Source of the DNA: MFD04716-140 sp963703125
GTDB taxonomy: Bacteria; Bacteroidota; Bacteroidia; Flavobacteriales; Flavobacteriaceae
Assembly (NCBI GenBank): GCA_963703125.1
Contig: OY969790.1
Coordinates: 1,488,001 to 1,552,000 of the forward strand
DNA length: 64,000 nt
Reading direction: 5' to 3'
A model generated the notes under the pieces. The model did no database searches and had not been told where the DNA came from. It worked only from the letters and a program-made list of their open reading frames with translations. Position numbers and translations under genes: made by a program. Positions 39,936-48,742 of the stretch are shown in pieces; the stretch's first letter is position 1; every line of letters starts with the position of its first letter.

Positions 39936-40020
39936 ATAACGTTTGTTATGATTTAGGATATAAATCCTATATTTAAAGCTTGTATCACTTGGCTACAAAA
40001 GTGAAGTTATAAATATAGGA
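39936..40020. promoter_or_regulatory. Nested inverted repeats in the divergent isomerase/GMC control region
   Basis: ATAAC-GTTT-GTTAT (39936-39949), TAGGAT-ATAA-ATCCTA (39954-39969) and long-range arms TCCTATATTTA (39965-39975)/TAAATATAGGA (40010-40020), 34 bases apart, fill the 144-base gap. Such a density of dyads between divergent operons suggests binding sites for a shared regulator. No regulator gene is adjacent. Confidence 0.45.
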
Positions 40021-40051
40021 AAAGCATCAGAATTAAAACAAGAAATATAGA

Positions 40052-41755
40052 ATGAATCCGAACGAAATGTTTGATGCCATTGTGGTAGGTACTGGTATTA
40101 GCGGTGGTTGGGCGGCTAAAGAACTTTGTGAAAAAGGTTTAAAGACTTTGGTTTTGGAAAGGGGCCGAATGGTAAAACATATTGAGGACTACCCTACCAT
40201 GAACGATGACCCCTGGGACTATCCATTAAAGGGTCAACTATCAAAATCGGACAAGGAAAAATACCATATTCAAAGAAAATTAAATTGGGCCCCTGATGAT
40301 GGCAACAAACATTTCTTTGTCAACGATTTGGAACATCCCTATGTTCAGACCAAGCGTTTTGATTGGATTCGCGGATATCAAGTAGGTGGGCGTTCCCTGA
40401 CTTGGGGCAGACAGAGTTACAGGTGGAGCGATATTGATTTTGAAGCTAATAAGAAAGAAGGTATCGGTATAGACTGGCCTGTTAGGTACAAGGATATATC
40501 ACCTTGGTATGACAAGGTTGAACAATATATAGGTGTCAGTGGTCAGAATTTGGGATTGAAGCAATTACCTGATGGTAGGTTTCAACCACCAATGAAATTG
40601 AACTGTGTAGAGGAAGACTTTCAAAGATCAATTGGCGAGAAATTTGATGACGGCCGTTTGGTTACCATTGGTCGCACTGCGCATATAACAGATCCAAATG
40701 CGGACTTTGAAGGTCGCGGAGTGTGCCAAAATCGTGATCGATGCTGGAGAGGTTGCCCTTTTGGAGGGTATTTTAGCAGCAATTCATCTACATTGCCCGC
40801 GGCTGAAAGAACCGGGAATATGACTTTACGCCCCAATTCAATTGTTTACGAGGTCATTTATGATGATCTCACAAAAAAAGCCACGGGAGTTTCGATTATA
40901 GACTCGGAAACAAATGAAAAAATAGTTTTTAAGGCCAAGGTTATCTTTCTTTGCGCATCGGCAATGGCTTCAGTTGGCATTCTTATGCAATCAAAGAGCG
41001 AGCGCTTCCCCAATGGCCTTGGAAATGATTCGGACGCCTTGGGCAGGGGAATAATGGACCATCATTATAAATTGGGGGCTACCGCCAAAGTTGATGGGTA
41101 TTTGGACAAGTACTATAAGGGTCGTAGGGCCAATGGTTTTTATATTCCCAGATTTGTAAATTTGGACGAAAAGACCAAGCGCGATGGATATATAAGGGGA
41201 TTTGGTTTCCAAGGGACGGCGAGTCGGGGAGATTGGTCGGAAGCCATTGGGGAATTGGGATATGGAAAAGATCTCAAAGAGAGCATTCTGAAACCAGGTC
41301 ATTGGACCATTGGCGCTACCGGATTTGGGGAGTTTCTGCCCTATGACGATAACAGGGTTACTCTTAGCCCTACGGAGAAAGATAAATGGGGGCTTCCGCA
41401 ATTGGCATTTGATGTGGAGTTCAAAGAGAACGAGTTGAACATGCGCGAGGATATCAAAAAAGTAATCGTCGAAATGTTCAAAGCTGCTGGGTTTAAAGAT
41501 GTCCGGTCTTATGAAGAATCTTCAGGACCAGGGCTAGGAATACATGAAATGGGGGGTGCACGTATGGGGCATGACCCCAAGACCTCAATCCTCAATAAAA
41601 ATAACCAAGTTCATTTGGCGCCTAATGTGTATGTAACCGACGGTGCCTTTATGACCTCTTCAAATTGTGTGAATCCGTCATTGACGTACATGGCCTTTAC
41701 GGCAAGAGCCGCGAACCATGCCTCCCAACAATTCAAAGCGGGCAAATTTTCATAA
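40052..41755 (+). CDS. GMC-family FAD-dependent sugar oxidoreductase (copy 1, intact)
   Basis: 567 residues. The FAD-binding motif VGTGISGGWAAKELCEKGLK lies at the N-terminus and ERGR at ~45. The C-terminal catalytic segment includes 'GIHEMGGARMGHD' and 'NCVNPSLTYMAFTARAANHA'. Proteins of this type, paired with a gluconate-2-dehydrogenase subunit 3, oxidise glycosides, often at C3. No signal peptide is visible; the partner subunit near copy 2 has one, so export may be by piggy-back (inference). It is an intact paralogue of the broken copy at 46.4 kb. Confidence 0.9.
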   Translation: MNPNEMFDAIVVGTGISGGWAAKELCEKGLKTLVLERGRMVKHIEDYPTMNDDPWDYPLKGQLSKSDKEKYHIQRKLNWAPDDGNKHFFVNDLEHPYVQTKRFDWIRGYQVGGRSLTWGRQSYRWSDIDFEANKKEGIGIDWPVRYKDISPWYDKVEQYIGVSGQNLGLKQLPDGRFQPPMKLNCVEEDFQRSIGEKFDDGRLVTIGRTAHITDPNADFEGRGVCQNRDRCWRGCPFGGYFSSNSSTLPAAERTGNMTLRPNSIVYEVIYDDLTKKATGVSIIDSETNEKIVFKAKVIFLCASAMASVGILMQSKSERFPNGLGNDSDALGRGIMDHHYKLGATAKVDGYLDKYYKGRRANGFYIPRFVNLDEKTKRDGYIRGFGFQGTASRGDWSEAIGELGYGKDLKESILKPGHWTIGATGFGEFLPYDDNRVTLSPTEKDKWGLPQLAFDVEFKENELNMREDIKKVIVEMFKAAGFKDVRSYEESSGPGLGIHEMGGARMGHDPKTSILNKNNQVHLAPNVYVTDGAFMTSSNCVNPSLTYMAFTARAANHASQQFKAGKFS

Positions 41756-41816
41756 TACCCTTATAGAAATAATAAATGGATTCTACCGTTAGTGTTAAAT
41801 ATTAGACCAATATAGA

Positions 41817-42281
41817 ATGGACAATGCTTCAGCCCGCAACATGTGGGGAGATTATTTGGATAAACACCTCGAAGATGCGTTCGTGGAGGTACCTAAAACA
41901 CTACATTTCTTTGATAATGAAAAGGAAGCCAATGAATGTGTGAATTTGGTCTTAAAAGGTGTGAAAAAAACAATCTCCCTATCACTTCTAGGATTACAAA
42001 ATAGAAATGAAAGACTACCAAGGATTGGCGATTTTTTGATCGTAACCAATTGGGAAGGGAAGGCGCAGTGCATTGTAAAAACCGTAAAAGTGAAATTGAA
42101 GCCTTTTTTTAGCATTGATCAGGAATATGCAAGATTAACAGGTGAAAGCGACCTATCACTTAAACATTGGAAAGAAAAACATTGGAACTATTTTGAGCGG
42201 GAACTCGGATCTTTTGGACGGGTTCCTAGGGAAAGCATGATTGTCGTCTGCCAAGAATTTGAGAAGGTTTTTGAACGATAA
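41817..42281 (+). CDS. ASCH-domain protein
   Basis: 154 residues matching the ASCH (PUA-like) family: 'VLKGVKKTISLSLLGLQ', 'LPRIGDFLIVTNWEGKAQCIVKTVKVKLKPF', 'DLSLKHWKEKHWNYFERELG' and 'MIVVCQEFEKVFE'. ASCH domains bind RNA or act on nucleosides; the role here is unknown and it looks unrelated to the sugar genes around it. A perfect terminator follows. Confidence 0.8.
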   Translation: MDNASARNMWGDYLDKHLEDAFVEVPKTLHFFDNEKEANECVNLVLKGVKKTISLSLLGLQNRNERLPRIGDFLIVTNWEGKAQCIVKTVKVKLKPFFSIDQEYARLTGESDLSLKHWKEKHWNYFERELGSFGRVPRESMIVVCQEFEKVFER

Positions 42282-42295
42282 CAAGACCTAGTAAG

Positions 42296-42330
42296 AATTA
42301 AAAAGGGCCATACGATGGCCCTTTTTAATT
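42296..42330. terminator. Bidirectional Rho-independent terminator
   Basis: A perfect 16-base stem AATTAAAAAGGGCCAT/ATGGCCCTTTTTAATT around an ACG loop lies between the converging ASCH and Gfo/Idh/MocA genes; A-rich and T-rich flanks serve both strands. Confidence 0.95.
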
Positions 42331-42347
42331 AATGATAATCCGACATT

Positions 42348-43487
42348 CTATTTCTCTAAATCTACCCAAGTGTTTCCGTTCTTATTAGATTCTACCGTGG
42401 CTTCAATAAAATTCATTCCACGAACCCCGTCATTCATCGTTGGGAATTCACCATCATTATATTTCTTACCACGGATAGCCCTGGCTGTTCCTAAGTATAT
42501 ATTGGCCATAGAATCAAATATACCCTCAGGATGTCCTGCTGGCATTTTAGTGCCATCCAAGGAAAGTTTACTATTATAGGCATGTCCTGGTTTATATACT
42601 TGCGTAGGCTTTGTATCACTTAAAACATACAAGAAATTCGGATTTTCCTGTTCCCATCTAAAGGCCGCCTTTTCTCCATAAATTGCAATGGCCAAACCAT
42701 TCTCTTCGCCCGTTGCCACTTGGCTACTTCTAATGACTCCCTTAATATGGTCTCCCATCCTAACTAGTACCGTACCATCAACATCCATCTTATTATCCTT
42801 GTACAAATAATTAAAATCGGACAAAATTGATTTTACCTTAAGCCCAGTTGTATATTCTATCAAATTAAAGGCATGTACCCCAATGTCACCTATGCAAGAA
42901 CTTAATCCTGCTTTTTTAGGGTCCAATCTCCAAACTGTAGATCGCTTTTGTTTATCATGAATAATGGTGTTGATCCATCCCTGATAATATACGGCGTCAA
43001 CTTTATGTATTTTTCCCAATGCACCGGCTTTGATCATTTCCCTCATTTGCCGAACCATAGGATACCCGGTATAGGTATGGGTCAATGCAAAAACGGTACC
43101 TGCCTTTTTATGTGCCTTCTGCAATATCTTGGCTTCTTCCAAGGTAGTTGTCATAGGCTTTTCACAGATAACATGAAAACCGTTTTCCAGCAATTTTAGG
43201 GCCATTGGAAAATGCAAAAAGTTTGGGGTAAGTACCGAGCAAACCTGAATTCTCTTACTTACTGGAAGTTTCATTTCTTCCTCGATGAACGTGTCAAAAT
43301 CTTTGTAAATACGGTCCGTTGGCACATCAATTTCTTTGGCAAAATCAACATTTGCCTTAAAATCGGGATTAAAAACAGCCCCGGTTATTTGATAGTTATC
43401 GTTTATATGGGATGCCACTCTGTGCAAAACTCCAATAAGGGAATCGCCCCCTCCTCCTAAAATTCCAAGTCTAATTTTTTTCGGCAT
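42348..43487 (-). CDS. Gfo/Idh/MocA-family NAD(P)-dependent sugar dehydrogenase
   Basis: 379 residues. The Rossmann fold begins GILGGGGDSLIGVLHRVASH; the EKPMTT motif (~112) and 'DIGVHAFNLIEYTTGL' are typical of the family. It probably reduces or oxidises a keto-sugar in the cytoplasm. It is at the far end of the Gfo-MFS-DinB-isomerase row of minus-strand genes, consistent with one pathway. Confidence 0.92.
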   Translation of the reverse strand: MPKKIRLGILGGGGDSLIGVLHRVASHINDNYQITGAVFNPDFKANVDFAKEIDVPTDRIYKDFDTFIEEEMKLPVSKRIQVCSVLTPNFLHFPMALKLLENGFHVICEKPMTTTLEEAKILQKAHKKAGTVFALTHTYTGYPMVRQMREMIKAGALGKIHKVDAVYYQGWINTIIHDKQKRSTVWRLDPKKAGLSSCIGDIGVHAFNLIEYTTGLKVKSILSDFNYLYKDNKMDVDGTVLVRMGDHIKGVIRSSQVATGEENGLAIAIYGEKAAFRWEQENPNFLYVLSDTKPTQVYKPGHAYNSKLSLDGTKMPAGHPEGIFDSMANIYLGTARAIRGKKYNDGEFPTMNDGVRGMNFIEATVESNKNGNTWVDLEK

Positions 43488-43536
43488 GGTACAATGTATT
43501 CTGATTATTGATTCTTAATGTGATTTTAATCGCTAA

Positions 43537-44766
43537 TTAAGCTTTATAGTTAATTTTTTCCTTTTTGAAGAGTAGTCCAAAAAATAGGAATACCAAAAAT
43601 GCAAAACTTGCGGGATATAGCCAAATGACTTCCCAACTATGCTTTCCATCTGTTAATAAATGTGAATCAGTAATATTTCCAGCAACCCAAAAGCCTATCA
43701 GCATTCCTATACCGTAGGTGGCCAAGGTTATGAGACCTTGCGCGGAACTTTTATACGTATCACCTGCCTTGCTATCTGTATATATTTGACCGGAGACAAA
43801 GAAAAAATCATAACAAATTCCGTGCAGTGCTATCCCTATCAATAACATAAATGAAAGCTCGCCGGCATTGCCATAGGCAAAGAAAAGATATCTGAACAAC
43901 CAGGCAAGCATAGATACTAAAATGGTGGTCTTAAAACCAAACCTTTTGAAAAAGTAGGGCAGTAGTAACATGAACAAAATCTCCGATATTTGGCCAATGG
44001 TCATTTTCCCTGTTGGATTAGTCACTCCTATTTCACCTAAAAATTGACCTGCATGTTGGTAATAAAAGGCCAATGGGATGCAGATCAGAACCGAAGAGAG
44101 AAAGAAAATAAGAAAATTGCGGTCGCCTAAAAGTCTCAGTGCATCGAGACCCAAAATGTTCGAAAGGGAGGCTTTTCCAGTTCTGTCGGCTTTAGGGGGT
44201 GTTTTGGGAAGTGTGAAACTAAAAATGCCCAGAACCGCTGATGCGACGGAGGTCATTAAGAAAGTGTTCTTTAGCATTCCCCCCGCTATTCCGCTTTCAG
44301 AATCCCAATTGAAAATATAACTAATGACCAGTCCCGCCATGATCCAACCCAAGGTGCCAAAAACCCTGACAAAGGAAAATTCTTTTGCCGGGTCTTTCAT
44401 TTGATTGAAAGAAACTGAATTTACCAAAGCCAGTGTCGGCATATATAAAATCATATAGCCCAATAAATATGGATAAAAAACTGTAAAATCCCCTGCATTG
44501 GAAATCTGGTACATCAAAAACGCACCTATTATATGAAGTGTCCCCAAAATTCGTTCTGCATTAAAAAAACGATCCGCTATAAGTCCGATTATAAATGGGG
44601 CGATTATGGCACCCCAGGATTGTGTAGAATATGCCAATGCGATTTCGGAACCAGCACTTTTTAACGTATTGGGAAGGTAAATCCCCATAGTAACGAACCA
44701 ACTTCCCCAAATAAAAAATTCTAAGAACATCATGAAAGATAACTGGGCCCTTGTTTTGCTGTTCAT
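43537..44766 (-). CDS. MFS transporter, NupG/nucleoside-permease-like
   Basis: 409 residues with about twelve hydrophobic helices. The N-terminus 'FMMFLEFFIWGSWFVTMGIYL' and the helix 'GICYDFFFVSGQIYTDSKAG' are typical of the NupG-like branch common in Bacteroidota sugar clusters. It likely imports the keto-sugar or other monosaccharide product; real substrate unknown. Confidence 0.88.
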   Translation of the reverse strand: MNSKTRAQLSFMMFLEFFIWGSWFVTMGIYLPNTLKSAGSEIALAYSTQSWGAIIAPFIIGLIADRFFNAERILGTLHIIGAFLMYQISNAGDFTVFYPYLLGYMILYMPTLALVNSVSFNQMKDPAKEFSFVRVFGTLGWIMAGLVISYIFNWDSESGIAGGMLKNTFLMTSVASAVLGIFSFTLPKTPPKADRTGKASLSNILGLDALRLLGDRNFLIFFLSSVLICIPLAFYYQHAGQFLGEIGVTNPTGKMTIGQISEILFMLLLPYFFKRFGFKTTILVSMLAWLFRYLFFAYGNAGELSFMLLIGIALHGICYDFFFVSGQIYTDSKAGDTYKSSAQGLITLATYGIGMLIGFWVAGNITDSHLLTDGKHSWEVIWLYPASFAFLVFLFFGLLFKKEKINYKA

Positions 44767-44775
44767 AAAAATATT

Positions 44776-45219
44776 TTAGCGTTTATAATGAATGTAATCT
44801 AGAGGTAGCGGTTCTAAGTTGTTGTTCCGGAAATCTGAAGCTATTTGACCCCTATGATGTGTAGAATGATTTATTATATGAAAAAGAATGTCCTGCAAAT
44901 TATTGATGAACAATCTACCTTCCGAATTCTCATAATCAATTCGCTTTTCAAAATCATCTGCATTGGTTATGATTTCGAAAGAACTTCTTTGGTTTTCGTA
45001 ATGTATATCGCCCCAATCTTTAATGTCATGTAATTGCCAAACTTTAAGTTCTGAAGGCCTACCCAAAATTCTGGTGTTCCAAATATGATGTGCGTTAAGA
45101 ATATGACTGAACAATTCCTTACTTTTTTCGGGCACTGAATCCAATCTATTGCACTCCTCTATCCATTTTTTATTGCAATAAAAATTGTAATCAAATAACT
45201 GATTAAAAAAAACTTTCAT
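44776..45219 (-). CDS. DinB-family helical bundle protein
   Basis: 147 residues. Metal-ligand histidines typical of DinB four-helix bundles can be seen in 'SHILNAHHIWNTRILG' and 'HIINHSTHHRGQIASDFR'. Family members include thiol S-transferases. Its position between MFS and isomerase genes may be coincidental, but the spacing (9 and 15 bases) implies co-transcription. Confidence 0.85.
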   Translation of the reverse strand: MKVFFNQLFDYNFYCNKKWIEECNRLDSVPEKSKELFSHILNAHHIWNTRILGRPSELKVWQLHDIKDWGDIHYENQRSSFEIITNADDFEKRIDYENSEGRLFINNLQDILFHIINHSTHHRGQIASDFRNNNLEPLPLDYIHYKR

Positions 45220-45234
45220 TAGGCCTGGTCCTAT

Positions 45235-46243
45235 TTAGTTTAACTTTTTGGCCGCATTGAGCAAGAGATCTCTGGTAGCTTTGATGCCTTCAACTTCGTC
45301 CATTATACTTCCTTCGTACTCAACTCCTATGAATCCCGTATAATTGGCATTCTTAACTATTTGCAGCATTTTCACATAATCAATATCGGTTTCATTGCCC
45401 ATGTTGTCAAAATCATGGGTTTTGGCACTAACCGCCTTAGCATAGGGCATCATTTCGGTCACCCCCTTATATTTATCATATGATTCTTCACAACCAGATC
45501 CATCGGTAGTCCGGACAATACAGAAATTACCAAAATCTGGTAAAGCACCACAATTAGGCATATTAACGGTTTTCATTACATCTGCCAACATTTCTCCATT
45601 TGAGGAAAGTCCCCCATGGTTCTCGACGATAATATTAATTCCCTTGTCTTTTGCGTAAGTGGCCAGCTTGGTAAGTCCGTCAACCGAATTTGCCTCCCAT
45701 TCCTCGGGCAAATCACTGCCTGCAAGATTTACCCGAATGGCATGGCATCCCATGGCTGCCGCAGCATCGACCCATTTATGATGTTGCTCCACGGCCTTAT
45801 TTCTTTCCTTTTCATCTGAAACAGCCAAATTTCCTTCTCCATCAATCATGATAAGGACATTTTTCATCCCATATTTCTTGGCTTCGTCGTTACATCTTTG
45901 AACGAAATTGGCCATTGCCTCCGCAGAATAGTTCGCTTCTTTAAGCTCTTTGGTGTAAAACTGGTTCACATATTCCAACCCGGCAAAACCCAATTCACTA
46001 GACTTTTTGGCAAAATCATAGGGATCCATCTGACCATCAAAAAGCATTTTATGCATCGAACCATTGTGCCAACGAAAGCTTAAAGAAAGGTTCCTCACTT
46101 ACCACCGCCTCCTTTTCGCTATCAATATCCACATTCTCCTTTTTTGGGCTTTCCTTACAAGAAAAAAGGAGTAATCCAAATCCCGTTAATGTCAGAAAAA
46201 TTAGTTTGCCAATGATATTACCTACAGTATTCTTAAAATTCAT
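45235..46243 (-). pseudogene. Exported sugar phosphate isomerase/epimerase lipoprotein with one frameshift
   Basis: The gene starts at ATG 46243 with a lipoprotein signal (LLLFSCKES), continues EEPFFKLSLAQW, then loses frame. Removing one surplus A from the AA at 46059-46060 (+ strand) gives LAQWSMHKMLFDGQMDPYDF, the expected junction. The span is 336 codons plus one base. Barrel motifs: 'NIIVENHGGLSSNGEML', 'GALPDFGNFCI', 'VSAKTHDFD' and 'GFIGVEYEG'. Annotating only the part from 46098 would hide the signal peptide and make a surface or periplasmic enzyme look cytoplasmic. It is divergent from GMC copy 2. Confidence 0.85.
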
Positions 46244-46372
46244 AAAATTGAGTGGATATTTGATTATTAATTAAAGTATGCCTTAATTGCGAATAGCATT
46301 TAAAACTATAGCGATTAAATGTAGATAATTAATTTTATATTTAATAAATTTAAAGAATAAACAATCCCATAC

Positions 46373-48085
46373 ATGAGTAAATTTTATTACAATCAGGAGC
46401 AGGAATCCTATGATGCCATTGTCGTCGGGACCGGAATCAGTGGCGGTTGGGCCGCTAAAGAACTATGTGAAAACGGACTTAAGACCTTGGTCCTTGAAAG
46501 AGGCAGAATGATAAAGCATATCGAAGACTATGAGACCGCGAATATGGATCCATGGGATTTTCCCAATGCCGGAGAACCTACCAGAGAGGATATAGCCAAG
46601 CAAGAAAAACAGAACAGAACGGGCTATACCACAAATGCGGCCAGTAAAATGTGGTTCGTGAATGATTTGGAACATCCATATAATGAGATTAGACGTTTTG
46701 ATTGGATGCGTGGCTATCATGTTGGTGGGCGTTCTTTGCAATGGGGCCGTCAGAGTTACCGTTGGGGCGATATAGATTTTGGTGCCAACCAAAGAGATGG
46801 CATTGCTGTTGATTGGCCTGTTCGTTATAAAGATATTGCACCTTGGTATGCCAAAGTAGAAGACTACATAGGTGTAAGTGGTGAGGCACTTAATTTACCC
46901 CAATTACCGGACAGCAATTTTTTGCCTGCCATGGAATTGAATTGTGTTGAAGAGCATTTTAAGGGAAAAGTGATGGAAGGTTTTGACGGGCGTGCTGTGA
47001 CCATAGGCCGTGTTGCACACATTACGGGAACAAAGAACTACGATGGGCGCACCAAGTGTCAGTACAGGAACAGGTGTATAAGGGGGTGTCCTTTTGGAGG
47101 TTATTTCAGCAGTTTGTCATCCACCCTACCGGCTGCAGAGGCTACGGGGAACATGACCCTTAGACCCGACTCCATTGTTCATGAGATAATATACGATGCA
47201 GATACAAAAAGGGCAACTGGTGTTAAGGTAATTGATCGTCTCACCAAAGAAACCTATGAATTTAAAGCCAAGGTAATTTTTCTATGTGCTTCGGCCATAG
47301 CCTCAACTTCTATTTTGATGCAATCCCGATCAGATCGTTTCCCAAATGGTTTAGGTAATGATTCCGATCAATTGGGCCGTAATATTATGGATCACCATTT
47401 AGGCGTAGGCGCTTCCGGTAAATTTGATGGTTTCGATGACAAATACTACAAAGGAAGAAGGCCCAACGGGGTTTACATTCCAAGGTTTAGAAACTTGGGA
47501 GGTACCTCCGACAGAAAAGACTATAAACGTGGATTTGGATATCAAGGAGGTGCCAGTAGGGGCAACTGGGAAGAATCGGTAGCGGAACTTTCCTATGGTA
47601 AAGACCTGAAGGACAGCATTCTTAAACCGGGAGGTTGAACCATGGGTATTGGTGGTTTTGGTGAAGTACTTCCTTATGAGGACAATCGCATGACATTGGA
47701 TTATAACAAATTGGATGGCTGGGGATTGCCAACGGTCACTTTTGACGCCGATTTACAGGAAAACGAGTTCAACATGCGTAAAGATATGCAGGAATCAGCG
47801 GTTGAAATGCTAGAAAAGGCGGGTTTTCGCGATGTAAAAGGGCATGATGGGCCAACAGGTTTAGGCTTGGGAATTCATGAAATGGGTACAGCCCGTATGG
47901 GAAGAGATAGAAAAACATCAGTGGTCAACGGTAATAACCAAGTACACGATGTGCCAAATGTTTATGTAACCGATGGAGCCTTTATGGCATCGGCTAGTTG
48001 CGTAAACCCTTCATTAACATATATGGCTTTTACGGCAAGGGCCGCAAATCATGCCGTTCAAGAACTTAAAAAAGGAAACATATAA
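46373..48085 (+). pseudogene. GMC-family FAD-dependent sugar oxidoreductase (copy 2) with one in-frame TGA
   Basis: Close paralogue of the intact GMC gene at 40.1 kb, with the same FAD motif (VGTGISGGWAAKELCENGLK) and C-terminus. TGA at 47636-47638 falls where copy 1 has Trp: 'LKPGHWTIGATGFGE' versus 'LKPGG*TMGIGGFGE'. The frame is open on both sides, and the span is 571 codons including the stop, against 568 for copy 1. TGG to TGA is a single base. The stop overlaps the start of the subunit-3 gene by one base. The lesion is either a nonsense mutation or a base-call error. Confidence 0.92.
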
Positions 48086-48732
48086 TGGATAGAAGAATAG
48101 CACTTAAAAACATGGGGCTGTCACTTGGCTATGCTGTGGCAATGCCTACTTTGATCAGTCTTGTTCAAAGTTGTAAGAATGAAAAGGTCATAACCTGGGT
48201 CCCTGATTTCTTTTCCAAGGAACAAGGTTCTGTACTAACCCAATTGGTGGATATAATTCTTCCTAAAACCGACACCCCTTCTGCTTCCGAAGTGAAAGTG
48301 GATATATTCATTGATAAGTTCGCCAATGAAGTAATGTTGAAAGAACAACAGGATTTTGCCAAAATGAGTATGGGCAAATTTCTGGACAAGGCCTTAAAGG
48401 AATCCGGTAAGGAAAAAATTGAAGATCTGACCGCAACAGAGCTTGAGCCTACTTTGTCCAAAGCACTGAAGGCTACTAAGGATGAGCAGGCAAAATACTT
48501 TGAATCCATTAATTCATATAATGAATCCATTGCCAAGGGAGAAACTGTCGAACTTGATGACAATATAGCAAGTTTTGCATTTGCCAATAATTTACGCGGT
48601 CTTGTCATTTGGGGCTATAAAACCTCTGAATATGTTGGTGAGCAGGTCTTGGAATATTTGCCCGTTCCGGGTGAGTTCATTGCCTGCGGAGAATTGAACG
48701 AACTCACAAAGGGCAAGGCCTGGTCATTATAA
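48085..48732 (+). CDS. Gluconate 2-dehydrogenase subunit 3 family protein
   Basis: 215 residues. The N-terminus 'MDRRIALKNMGLSLGYAVAMPTLISLVQSC' combines a twin-arginine-like start with a hydrophobic stretch. The body ('LTQLVDIILPKTDTPSASEVKVDIFIDKFANEVM') is the Gluconate_2-dh3 family. It is the small subunit and export escort of GMC-type sugar dehydrogenases. Its start overlaps the stop of GMC copy 2 (TAATG). It may also serve GMC copy 1, which has no subunit of its own. Confidence 0.92.
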   Translation: MDRRIALKNMGLSLGYAVAMPTLISLVQSCKNEKVITWVPDFFSKEQGSVLTQLVDIILPKTDTPSASEVKVDIFIDKFANEVMLKEQQDFAKMSMGKFLDKALKESGKEKIEDLTATELEPTLSKALKATKDEQAKYFESINSYNESIAKGETVELDDNIASFAFANNLRGLVIWGYKTSEYVGEQVLEYLPVPGEFIACGELNELTKGKAWSL

Positions 48733-48742
48733 TGTTCCTATT

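Noticed and set aside
37207..41400. Several overlapping short frames inside DUF1080, isomerase and GMC genes
   Set aside because: All lie in other frames of well-supported genes and lack start context or conserved features.
3988..47638. Recoding of TGA as Trp or selenocysteine to explain the stops in SusD and GMC2
   Set aside because: TGA is used as a normal stop in the window (for example MarC), and Trp is encoded by TGG throughout; no SECIS-like element or tRNA was seen. Mutation or base-call error is simpler.
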